Shown piece by piece: positions 33,901 through 44,209 of a stretch of DNA of 64,000 nt (position 1 is the stretch's first letter; every line of letters begins with the position of its first letter). The notes beneath the pieces were generated by a model. The model was given only the letters and a program-made list of their open reading frames with translations, was not told the origin of the DNA and made no database searches. The translations under genes were made by a program, and so were the position numbers. Location of the stretch: positions 1,116,001 to 1,180,000 of the forward strand of contig JAHRBC010000007.1 in assembly GCA_022702545.1 (NCBI GenBank), read 5' to 3'. The DNA is from Phycomyces nitens. Lineage: Eukaryota > Mucoromycota > Mucoromycetes > Mucorales > Phycomycetaceae.

Positions 33901-35277
33901 ATACAAACAGTTTATAAAGTGATAATCTATTGCTCTTGTGGAAACTAGTCGCATGTTGGACCGTCTCAAGTACGGCACAACTGTTTCAATAATGCAGTAA
34001 TTTATAACTTGGGTACAACATTAATTTGGCAAAATATGTAAAACCAAACTTGGAAAATAAAATATGGTTTGATGCAAATCAGCTATATAATTCCCACATC
34101 TTAACATTTTCTCGGCAGTTTGACACCAAAAATGCTGTCTGCATATTGCTGGTTAGTTCTAGACAAGCATTCTTACAGAAAAGAAAAGAAAAGAAAAGAA
34201 AAATTTAAACAAGTTTAGATTATTTGATATTAACTAGACCACACTCTTATATATTTTGTGGTTACAACATTTATCAGCCAACTTTTGATGTGTATACAAC
34301 ATAGGTTTGTATATAAAAATAAAATAGTATCAAGAGTAGAATAGTACACGATACGCTTTGGTATTGTATAAAGCCAATAAAACAAGAATGTAGCCTAGCA
34401 ATACATTATCAAGCGACAATTCAAGGTCGATGATATGGTGTGTATAATATGACAAGTCTCTTCATTGATGATGATGATATATATATAAACTAGCCTTGAT
34501 CCTGTTCATTATATTTGCTAATTGGCATCTGTAGCACATGCAAAAAAAAAGAGACTGTGGATTACTACCCAACATGTGTATCCCAACCCTTTTGTTATAT
34601 ATATATAATTGATGATATTATATTGCTTGCCATCATTGTAAACTCTCTTTTAATATTACTGAATTATCAATCGATGCATTAAATATTGCTGTAGTAGTAG
34701 CCTCCATTGTTTCTTGTATCTATCCTTTTTGAAACATCGATATTTTCAATATTATAATCATAATCTGCAAAAGGAAAAAGGGCTTGTCCAAAATGAGCAT
34801 TATCTATAAATCATTCCTCGGCTAAAATGCCCTTTTTATATGTATGTCGTTGCCTTTAAAGAGATTGTACGCCAAAGATAACAGTAATAATAGAAAACAT
34901 AAAGATCCAAAAAATTCATCTTCTCTTTTTTTTAGGGGGGGAGAAATGACATTTATACAGAGGTAAATCACATTTTACTAATGTGTATTGGGAGGCATTT
35001 GGATATTACAGCTACTTTTCAAAGCTACAAGCAAAAAAAGGTGTAAATCGAGATAAATACACATACAAGATGTTGCTGGATTTTATCATGTTGGCCACTG
35101 CTTAATAGTCTTTTTCTCTCTTTTACTCTGGTATTATATAAAGAGTGCGTGCTTTTTTTTTAATAATAATAATAAAAAATATTTGCTCATGTATGGAAAA
35201 AATTATATGTATATAAAAAAAGCTTTCTAACTTGAACCTTGGTCCAATATGCTTCTATATCCTCTCTTTTTGGCTCT
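30971..35277. other. 4.3-kb gene-poor region
   Basis: Strongly A/T-rich. The longest frame (plus strand 32703-33116) is a hydrophobic 137-codon string with low-complexity composition, no splice context and no recognisable similarity, so I do not call it. No transposon signature, RNA gene or conserved motif was seen. It lies between the FHA gene 5' end and the ATG27 3' end. Confidence 0.5.
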
Positions 35278-36825
35278 TTAGACAGCAACATAGCCACCAC
35301 TGCCTCGTCTATGCGACATGATTGTGTCTACCAAATGTGAAAAGATATCCTATAACACAAAACATCATTAAATAAATAAATAAAAATCCCCTTTTTATTA
35401 TAAATTCGTCTTTACAAACCTTGATCAAATAGGGCAGATCGAGCCAGAAATCTAATTAAATCAATAATAAACAAGATGGATAAATCAATAAATGTGTGAT
35501 GAGATTCAAGGCAATGATTTTACCACGATGGGGAATCAGGTCAAGTCCTTGGGCATTATACATCTTAAAGTTGTAGAATGCACCACCAACAAAGTAGATG
35601 GCCAACAGTACAAGCACACTATGGATCATCAATAAAAGTAAGTTATCGACTCTAGTAAGACACAGGATATATATATATATTTACGTGGTAAAGAAGATGC
35701 CAACGCCAGACATTCCCTTTTTGGGCTCAGGAGTCTCGCCATTCTTGTTATCACCTCCATTGTCAGGCTTCTTTTCATCAGGCTTCACACTACATACACA
35801 ATCAGCCAAATTACAAGTCTATTTAGATCAAATGTGTCTCTTGAATATCTCCCCAAATACCTACGCGCACGCAAAGGCAGTCTTCCAACGCAAGGTAAGC
35901 TTATTGTTTGTATAGGACATAACTGTAGGTGGCTTGGGTTCATCCTGCACAGAGTATTCATTTAATCAGATCCATATCATATAATAATATATCCAGCCTC
36001 AAACAATCAACATTAAAGAGACACTTACGTCGCGAGAGATGCTCTTGTCACATTCGAGCATGATCTGAGCAGACTGGGCTCTGTCTCCCACCTTTCCACC
36101 TCCAAGATCGAGGGTATAGACAATACCATCTAATATAACCAAAGTTCAAGCCTCTTCTTGCCATTCTATATTCGAGACTAAAGTCCTTGTTGTCTTACCA
36201 CTCGACAAATCTTCTGCATCCTCTGGTACCTTGAAATCACCAACAAGCTTTTTTTCCCTAGATCAATTTCAGGGCAAAATACAAAACCAGTCATCATGTC
36301 AGTTTCTCGGTATCAAAAGAGTATTTTAAAAACAGTGAACGCGTTGGGTTATATGCAGTTTGCCTACTTGTCAAAATCACCAGAGATGGGCTGGACTTCT
36401 ACCACAATGTCCTTGCTGTCCTTGCTGTAGATGAGTCTTCTGCAAATGTACTGTGTAATCAAAATCCTGGCGTCAATCAACCAAATCATCAAATGTTTCA
36501 TCTCTACTCACCGAACCCTTGGGACAGTCATCTGTATCGTTTTCTTTGGGTGCAGGCAAGGCATCACAAATGTTGATCTTGACTTCGGTGGTTCGAATGC
36601 CAGGAGATGTATTAGCCTTTTGAGCGACAATAAATTCCCTGGATAACAAATATTCATCAGATTATGGTCCTTGATCATCTTGTTCTTGTTTTACTTGTTG
36701 AGTCGGGAAAGATCTAATTCATAGCCAGTTTCGGCAAGAGGTTTGAAATGAGGGTTGCAGTAGTCTTGGATTGCCAAGACACTCGAAGCAAACACTGCTA
36801 GTGAGAGACCAAAGGCTACTTTCAT
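35278..36825 (-). CDS. ATG27: Atg27, type I membrane autophagy protein (about 294 aa)
   Basis: Atg27 is a mannose-6-phosphate-receptor-like cargo protein that cycles among Golgi, endosomes and vacuole and helps Atg9 traffic. Ten exons on the minus strand: 36825-36695, 36638-36512, 36450-36368, 36258-36200, 36129-36029, 35944-35865, 35789-35685, 35618-35524, 35451-35420 and 35349-35278. A signal peptide (about 1-18, ending SSVLA) leads into a Cys-containing luminal MRH domain. A Pro/Lys/Asn-rich linker follows, then one membrane helix (VGIFFTTVLVLLAIYFVGG) and a cytosolic tail. The protein ends YVAV, a tyrosine-type sorting signal at the same place as the C-terminal motif of yeast Atg27. Exon ends may be off by 1 nt in places. 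Confidence 0.88.
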
Positions 36826-37092
36826 GGTATATTTATGAAAATTAGAAAGAAAGAAAAAATAAAAAGGGGGAAATAAAGATAAAAGAAAAAAAAAGAAAGA
36901 ATGTCTATTATGATAATTGGAAAGTCTTGTGAGTGACGTTGGTAAGGCTAAGGTTACAAGCGGAGAGAAAGATAAAGGAAAGGGACAAAGAGTTGTGTGA
37001 TTTGGTGACAGGGTATTGAAACAAGGCATGTCATCGCTTTTCCCCTTCCCTTCCCTTCCCTTCCCCCCCTTTTCTTTTTTGTTTTCTTTTTG

Positions 37093-37862
37093 CTAGTCTT
37101 TATGAAGACGGGCTAGACGGTCAACATTACTGGGAAGACCACCTCCGGGCTGGTTCCAGGATAGATAGGCCTGGTCGCCAAGTTTTCTATACTCGATGGT
37201 TAAATGATGGATGGCCCCAATCGTCGATTGATATTTAATTTACCTTGGTCTGGCACTTTGACGAATGCTGAAAAATACACCAAGAGCAAGACAAATAGAT
37301 CCAATAGCAATATATGTCACTCCAAGACGCAGGTTGCGGCCACCAAGCGCAGTTGTTGTAGAGAGAACGATCCACTTGGTGCCCTTGTATTGCACCGTAT
37401 CAAAGTCTACAAGTGTTTAATTTTCTGGTCCATTTTGGTTCATTTTACTTACTCATATCCACCAGAATACGCCATCGACCGGCATCAAGGTCTTGGTTGT
37501 CGTTGCGGCCCCATAGTTTGCGAAAGTCAGGAAGGGCAGCGACGTGCATCCAGACCATGAAGCGCTCCATGGTTGACAGATCTGGCGGAGGGTGGTCTTG
37601 GTCATACTTGCCATTCGGGTAGCGCAGGACCCAGTTGGGCGGCGGTGCAATTTCATCGATCGAATAGGCGGTGGTCTTGTACTTCTCGGTGTCTGTGGGC
37701 CATGCGACATTGGTTGATGAGAATTCATAGAGGGTTGCACTATTGCCATCAATACGAGTCATGTTGGAAAAGGTGTCTAAAAATATATATTAAAAAATAA
37801 ATAAAAATGGGTTATATATTGGCCCTTGACAATACAATCGTTTCATTGTCACTCCAAACCAC

Positions 37863-37899
<37 letters not shown>

Positions 37900-38623
37900 T
37901 GACTGACTGACTGACTTACCATTAAACATTGAGTTGGCAATCAGTCCACAAGGGTAGACAATAAGCCCTTCCTCGGTCTGTCCAGCAGGGTCACAGTTGC
38001 TTTGAGCTGTAGAGACCGAGATGGCCTTTCCCAGCAGCTGGTCGGCATCGTAGCTTTTAATGTATTGGCGACGGTTCTGGTAGAAATTGGTGAGACGGTA
38101 GTACATAAATACCGGTCCTGTCATTGTGCTGGGCACAGTAAAGTCAATTACACACTGCTTGATTGCCAGTTGGTTAGGGTTCTTCCAGGTCGGGTCAAGG
38201 AATTCTGAGGTGGTTTGGTAGTGATAGGCAGGCATTTCCATTGAATTGATGTCAATCGCAGGCGAGAATTCATAGCTAATCATCGATGGGTCCATGTAGA
38301 CTGGAGTATCATAGAGGCCACAATGAGAATAATTGAGCATAATCTCATTAGCCTATATAACAATATAAGCCTCTCTTCATTGACCATTGGGACAACTTAC
38401 TCGGCTGCTCGACCAGTAGAGAAGTCCACCAATTGGTGTGAATATGATGCCGATAATAAAGAGAGTTGGCAACACTGTGCGTGGAGTGAGGACTGGTTGC
38501 CATGCCGGCAATCGTTGCTGCTTGAATGCTCCCTCTAAAAGCCATACTCAGCCAACAGGGTCATCACAGGCAAGAAACACTCTCACCATCAGGTTTACGA
38601 AGCTTCTTCTCGGGTTCAGCCAT
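37093..38623 (-). CDS. CDC50/LEM3-family flippase subunit (394 aa)
   Basis: CDC50 proteins are the beta subunits of P4-ATPase phospholipid flippases; they are needed for the complex to leave the ER. Exons on the minus strand: 38623-38587, 38534-38401, 38352-37920, 37776-37453, 37406-37244 and 37186-37093. The order is a short cytosolic N-terminus, membrane helix 1 ([20 protein letters not shown]), a large luminal loop with cysteines, [11 protein letters not shown] and N-glycosylation sites, helix 2 ([20 protein letters not shown]) and a basic tail ending in the family's YLSWNQPGG block. Intron 3 begins inside a tetranucleotide repeat. Which of the yeast paralogues (CDC50, LEM3, CRF1) it equals cannot be said. 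Confidence 0.92.
37862..37918. repeat. (GGCT)n/(GACT)n tetranucleotide repeat inside a CDC50 intron
   Basis: Seven or so GGCT units followed by five GACT units. On the gene strand the repeat directly follows the 5' splice site, so GTAAGT reads into the repeat. Confidence 0.85.
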
Positions 38624-39063
38624 TGCAAAGACAAACAACGCCCGACAAGAGATCTTGCACCCCTTCTCCTTAAAAAGGGAACGTACCTTTCACTCAATCA
38701 CAAGTCACGCTCTCGTACTTGGCGCCTCTTCTTTTGCCCCACCACTAAAAATAAAGAAGAAAGAGAAGAAGTGAGAAATGATACTGGATAAGCCTCTGAA
38801 TGCACAGCCTCCAAAGCCTTTTGGTATTATTTTTTTAATATTTTAGGTTAAAGGTAAAACAGGAGGCCCAATCTAGCTTTAATCATGATGGTTACAAGTT
38901 ATGTGCAGAATATGTAGTCAGTTGAACCTTCCCCCCAGCTGTTTTATTCGTGAGAAACTCCTGGATAGAATAAGCCTAGAGGATATTTATTCAATTTCAT
39001 TTTCAATATTCTCCCTTTCTTCATCTTCTTCATCATCATCATATTCTTTATTATCATTATCAA
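38624..39063. promoter_or_regulatory. divergent promoter of CDC50 (-) and MIOX (+)
   Basis: 440 bp between two start codons. TTC/CAT-rich pyrimidine tract (about 39015-39050) just before the MIOX start. No defined motif recognised. Confidence 0.45.
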
Positions 39064-39930
39064 ATGGTCCGTGTGGAGCATTCGCTATCAGAGGCACTCA
39101 AGGTAACCGAGGCATGGGAGAACTTTTTGCAGACAAAGTATGGCCAAAATACCTCCTCCAAAAACACCGAAGCATTCAGAGTCTACACCGAAGAAGAGAC
39201 CACAGTAACAAAGTTTTATCGTGAGAACCATGAGAAGCAGACATTGGCACACGTTTTGGCTCAAAAGCAAAAGTATGGCACTCTGGACAAGGCCAGAATG
39301 GGTATATGGGAGGCACTGGAAGTCTTGAATGGCCTTGTAGACGAATCAGATCCTGATACGGCACTTCCACAAATGGTACATGCCTTGCAATCGGCAGAAG
39401 CAGCCCGTAAAGATGGTCGTCCTCGGTGGATGATTCTGGTTGCCCTTATTCATGATCTGGGCAAGTATCTATTCTTTATGGGCGAACCTCAATGGACAGT
39501 CGTGGGAGACACCTTTCCAGTAGGCTGTCAATACTCGGATAAGATTGTCTATCGGCCCTTTCTGAACCACAACCCTGACCATTGCCATCCTGTCTACTCT
39601 ACAAAGTACGGCATATATTCGCCCAATTGTGGTCTCGACAAGGTTAATCTAAGCTATGGCCATGACGAATATCTTTACCAAGTCTGCAAGTCATACCTTC
39701 CCAAAGAGGCCCTTTATTGTATTCGATACCATTCATTCTATTCGTGCCACACCGAGGGAGAATATAGCTGGCTACTCAACGACTTTGATTTGGAAATGAT
39801 GCCTTTTCTAAAGATATTCAACCAGTACGATCTCTACTCCAAAGCAGAACAGCCTCCAGATACAAATGCACTTGAGCCCTTTTACCGAGAACTCATCAAC
39901 GAGTACTTTCCCCCTACCATCGATTGGTAA
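39064..39930 (+). CDS. MIOX: myo-inositol oxygenase (288 aa)
   Basis: Di-iron enzyme that cleaves myo-inositol with O2 to D-glucuronate, the first step of inositol breakdown. Intronless here. The family core is all present: RMGIWEALEVLNGLVDESDPD, the His of MVHALQSAE, the His-Asp pair of ALIHDLGK, FMGEPQWTVVGDTFPVGC, the His of YGHDEYLYQ, RYHSFY and the Asp of FNQYDLYSK. These supply the iron ligands (His, His, Asp, His, His, Asp) known from the mammalian enzyme. The length matches the family (about 285). The start ATG precedes a short variable N-terminus; no targeting signal is seen, so the protein is probably cytosolic. Confidence 0.96.
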   Translation: MVRVEHSLSEALKVTEAWENFLQTKYGQNTSSKNTEAFRVYTEEETTVTKFYRENHEKQTLAHVLAQKQKYGTLDKARMGIWEALEVLNGLVDESDPDTALPQMVHALQSAEAARKDGRPRWMILVALIHDLGKYLFFMGEPQWTVVGDTFPVGCQYSDKIVYRPFLNHNPDHCHPVYSTKYGIYSPNCGLDKVNLSYGHDEYLYQVCKSYLPKEALYCIRYHSFYSCHTEGEYSWLLNDFDLEMMPFLKIFNQYDLYSKAEQPPDTNALEPFYRELINEYFPPTIDW

Positions 39931-40116
39931 AAAAAAAAGGGACATGATAATAAAAACAAGACAAGAATCAACGAAATAGAACCATTGTATATTTATTCAT
40001 CATTTTAACATGCATTTGGTCGTCACATTCACCTACTTCTTTTGCCTGACTTTATTTATTTACTTTTTGCTGTTTATTAATTGTTTTTTTCTTCTTCTTT
40101 TTTCTTTTTATTTGCA

Positions 40117-41713
40117 ATGAATCGTCTTCCTTCTCAAGGGATTCAGTTGCCTAGCAGCTGTTCCACGGCCCAAGAATATGCAACTCAATTAATGACCTTT
40201 GCTGATCGTTACCAATGGTTGACTGAATTGCATGTTATGGATTTCATAACCAATGACCATTGGAATCTAATTGATCCAACCTGGAGAGAAGCACTTTTGC
40301 CTAATGTTATAGATGAAGATGCATGGTATATGCGTATACTCCAATTAGCATCAGATGCCAACAGTGTATGTTTGTGCACATGCCGAAAATGTTGAGCAAT
40401 TGTCCACAATTATTTATTATTATTTTATTTATTTCGGATTAGGATCACAATTGGCCGGAATCTCTAAAGGACTACCTCTTGACCATCCAGGAATTAACCT
40501 TGCCTAGAGAATGCCATGGTAAAAAAATAAAAAAAATAAAAAAATAAAGTGCACCATTTAAGAATATCCCAAAATATAAATATATATATAAATACATATA
40601 TACATGTATACGATTGAATCTAGAAAAGGTGCCATGTGCCAAGATTGACAAAAAGATGTTGGGAGGAATGTCTGGCAAAAAGGTTCATGAAGTTGAACAG
40701 ATGAGTGCCCTGATTCAAAGCGTTGCCAAACCCCAGGGATTCTCTGTCCTTGATCTGGGTGCTGGCCAAGGCTATCTTTCACGAGCACTGGCCCTTCATT
40801 ACAATCTCCAGGTCTTGGGCGTTGACATGTCCGAGATCCAGACTCGTGGAGCACAAAAGTTTGACGCAAAGGCACTTTACAAGTCGGCAATGCAACCTCG
40901 GTTGGATCACATCACACAACGAGTCACGCCCGAGAATGTGGATTCGATTCTTCAACAAAGAGATCCCCTAGGCAACCATTGGCTGGTCTGTGGATTGCAT
41001 ACATGTGGAGATCTTGGAAGTACGACTATGAGATTGTTTGCAAAAAGCGACCAAGTCCAAGCCCTGGTCCATGTGGGCTGCTGCTACCACTATCTGACCG
41101 AGTCCGAGAGTCCTGACCGAGGGTTTCCTATGAGCAACCATGTAGACGGCTGCAGACTGGGCACAACGGCTCGCGTGTTAGCCTGCCAATCTCCTTCTCG
41201 CTGGATAGATCAACCAAAGGCTTCTATGGATACTTTTGAACAGCATTTCTTCCGTGCCATGTTCCAGGTAATTACACTTATTATCTAGTATTCCTGTTGA
41301 GTATATATTCACTTTATGCACCCCAGGACCTTTTGGTACGCAAGGGTCTTGCAGAACATTCGTCTCCCACTGTTCTTGGGAAACTCAACAAACAAAAACA
41401 GTTTGACGGGTTTGTGAAAAAGGCATTAGAGCGCCTTGAGATGCCAGCAGACGCCATTTCTAGTGAAGAAGCAGTCCTGTACGAGCAGCAATGTCGCGAC
41501 AACCGTTTGAACAAGAAGCTAATAGTCCTATGGACCTTGCGTGCACTCATGGGGCCTATTCTAGAGAGCCTGGTGCTCACCGATCGTTACCTGTACCTAT
41601 CCCAATCATCTAGTTCACAAGTCTGGATGTGGCCTCTTTTCAGCCCTGCCCAGTCCCCTCGCAATGTGGTGTTTGTTGCACTCAAATCAACCCAATCTCA
41701 TCAAGAAAGCTAG
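40117..41713 (+). CDS. METTL25/RRNAD1-family putative methyltransferase (451 aa)
   Basis: Exons 40117-40365, 40443-40518, 40624-41267 and 41327-41713, all GT-AG. The family starts with a helical N-terminal domain. It continues with MSGKKVHEVEQM (the 'KKxHEV' motif), then a Rossmann SAM-binding motif I, VLDLGAGQGYLSRALA, then GLHTCGDLGSTTMRLF and VGCCYHYLTE…GFPMS. This order is typical of METTL25/METTL25B (RRNAD1). The substrate of these proteins is unsettled; a ribosome- or RNA-directed role has been proposed. The C-terminal exon has the conserved alpha-helical WTLRALMGPILESLVLTDR tail. The start ATG gives the first conserved helix and follows a T-rich leader. Confidence 0.88.
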
Positions 41714-41833
41714 TGTGTGTGTGTTTTTTTTTGTTTTGTTTGTCTTTGTGTATTTGTGTCTAGGTTTATTGTTGCGATGGAAATGCTCTCTCTCTCTCTC
41801 TTCTTCTTCTTCTTTTCTTTTAAAAAAAATTCT

Positions 41834-42517
41834 TTACTTCTTCTTGCCTTCCTTCTTCTTGATGGTCTCATCGTTGATAAAGATACCCTTTTGGTTGTAA
41901 GGCTCGGGCTTTCTCCAGCGCTGGATACAGGCAGCGAGTTCAGTAACCTGCTGAAGATCGACTCCCTGGAGGATAAGGCGGTTAGGTTGGGGAATAGCGC
42001 ATGTGACACCTTCAGGCAATTCAATGTTGACAGGGTGAGCATAACCAAGCTTAAGGGCAATGGTGCGCTCGTTGTTCTCAAGAGTGCCTCTGTAACCAAC
42101 ACCGACCAGACGAAGCTGAACGCGGTAACCTTCGGATACACCCACAATAGCATTGTTGATTAATGCGCGGGTTGTACCCCACATGGATCGCTGCTGCTTT
42201 ACGCTGTCGTCGGTGATTCCAACCTCTAGGACGTGTTCGGCAGTGGGGTCTGTGGCAAGGGTGAAATCGAGCTTGACAAAGGGCTTGATTGGGAGCTTTT
42301 GTGTTCCAAGAGGACCGCGTACGGTCAAGATAGTGTTGAACAGTTCAGAGGGAATGCGAGGTGTCTGGATAGGTGTCATGTCATGTTCAATGGAAACCTC
42401 TTGTGCATAGGCAATGGGCTTGCGACCAATATGAGATAGGACTGGGGCAGAGGTAGAAAGAGGACGGCTTGAGAGCAGACGAGCCGCGGGAGTTGCCTTG
42501 CTAGTTAACCGCCACAT
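41834..42517 (-). CDS. MRPL6: mitochondrial ribosomal protein uL6m (227 aa)
   Basis: Large-subunit mitoribosome protein of the uL6 family. Single exon. The N-terminus (about 1-30) is rich in Arg, Ser and Ala with no acids, as in a mitochondrial presequence. The L6 body follows: IPSELFNTILTVRGPLGTQKLPIK, then GTTRALINNAIVGVSEGYRVQLRLVGVGYRG, and the RNA-binding C-terminal block KPEPYNQKGIFINDE. It ends in a Lys-rich tail. It converges on the METTL25-family gene, with only about 120 bp between stop codons. Confidence 0.93.
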   Translation of the reverse strand: MWRLTSKATPAARLLSSRPLSTSAPVLSHIGRKPIAYAQEVSIEHDMTPIQTPRIPSELFNTILTVRGPLGTQKLPIKPFVKLDFTLATDPTAEHVLEVGITDDSVKQQRSMWGTTRALINNAIVGVSEGYRVQLRLVGVGYRGTLENNERTIALKLGYAHPVNIELPEGVTCAIPQPNRLILQGVDLQQVTELAACIQRWRKPEPYNQKGIFINDETIKKKEGKKK

Positions 42518-44209
42518 TACAACAAATAATAATAAAAACCCAAAAAATTAAAAAAAAAAAAAAGGGGGGGGAGTGTTGTTGAGACGGGGTAAAGAAGTCC
42601 GTTGGTTTGTTTACCATAAAAATCTAGAGGTCCCAAATTTTGCTATTCCGCTCACTGTCACATCCAGTAATGTCTTTTTTTCGTGTTTGTCTAGTTAGTT
42701 GTGTGGGCTACTAGGAATCTAAAGATACCGTGGTGAGGTTGGATCTTATTAGAGACACCAGAGTTTGGGCTTTGAACATCAGTAGTCTTTGAAGCCTTGT
42801 CTTTCTTTTGCTCAACCAAGACAAATTGCATTTTCCAGACAATCAATCAAAAAAGAAACAGAGGGAAGTCAATTCAAGTGCATTTGTCTTGGAGGCTTCA
42901 ACTTTGGCATTTAATAAAGAGAAAAATGAAATCAAGCTAATATCAAGATAAAGAAGCTCTTGATCATATTAATATATATTGTTTTATTATTATTATTATT
43001 AATAAAGTATTAATGACAATATTGCATTCTTTCAACTACCAGCAATTGTAATTCTGCGTAACTTTGCGTAATTTCCATAGATTGACAGTGATTTCTCTTT
43101 GGGCTTTGAAATTGATAAATCTAAAATTCCAAAAATACCAATAAGCGACTGTCTTTTTTTTTCCTTTTTTCTTTTTTTTTACTATTTGGCATAAAGAGGA
43201 AGAGGAAGAGGAAAAAAAGGTTCACACAGATATTTTTACAACACATATTCACACACAAAAAGGAATTAATAAAAAAAAAGAAAAAAAGAACCATCACTGC
43301 GGCAGATGAAATAAAAGTGACGTCATTATATTTTCCGGCTTCTGTCTGCATGGCCAATCCGCCTTTTTTTTTTTTCCTTCTTCTTCTTTTTCTTTTTTTT
43401 TCTTCTCCCCATCTTCATTTGACACCTCCCTTCTTTCCTTTTTCTTGAATCTAACTCGGAAGGCCAAGAGGTTAGTGGATTTATTTTGGTCTGGGAACCT
43501 CATTAACCATGATTATCTTTTCTTATATCAAAATAATAATACATAAACTACCTAATTACTATACAGAGTCGTCATTGTCACCTTTAATGTAAGGCTTATG
43601 CAACCACAATGACCAATCTTGTATCTTATACCATCTCTACTTGTTTTACTTTCTTCAGTCTTTCACCGAGCTCATTGTTCTCTCGTTGACAGACACCATT
43701 ACTTTTTCTCTCTCCACTTGCTTGATTCCTAGAGGTACAGAATCTCAATAAATCAACTACATTTTCACTAACCATTAATGCAGACTAATCGACTATAGGA
43801 TTTATATTATATATATATATTATTTTTGAAAGAAACAAAACAAGAAGCTTGTTATAGTTTTGTATATATATACATATACATCTACATACACATACACCCT
43901 CTTCTTCTTTTTTTATCTCTTTATATTTCTCGTATATTTATATATATATTTATATTTATATACACACACATATATATTTATATATATATATTTATATATT
44001 TATATATAAATTTATAAATATAAATCTTTTTTTTTCTTCTTCTTTTTCTTAAAATTTTTTCTTTTTCTTTCTCTTTCTCTTTCTCTACATTATTGCCGTC
44101 TTGTTTTATATCTGTATAAAACAAGGTAACGCCAGTACCAACCCATCCACACACAGAGAGACACACAGAGACACATACATACATATACTCAAGGTCAAGA
44201 AAGAAGATC
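42518..44209. other. 1.7-kb intergenic region upstream of the HOS4-like gene
   Basis: Shared upstream region of MRPL6 (-) and the ankyrin gene (+). It contains poly-T/poly-A runs, an ATT repeat at about 42984-43002, TA-rich microsatellites (43860-44020) and a long pyrimidine tract (TTTCTC repeats, about 44028-44088) before the start codon. No gene seen. Confidence 0.5.

Noticed and set aside
37862..37918. Tandem repeat as a CRISPR-like or regulatory array
   Set aside because: A plain tetranucleotide microsatellite without spacers, in a eukaryotic intron.
41717..42163. 148-codon plus-strand frame
   Set aside because: Antisense shadow of the uL6m gene.
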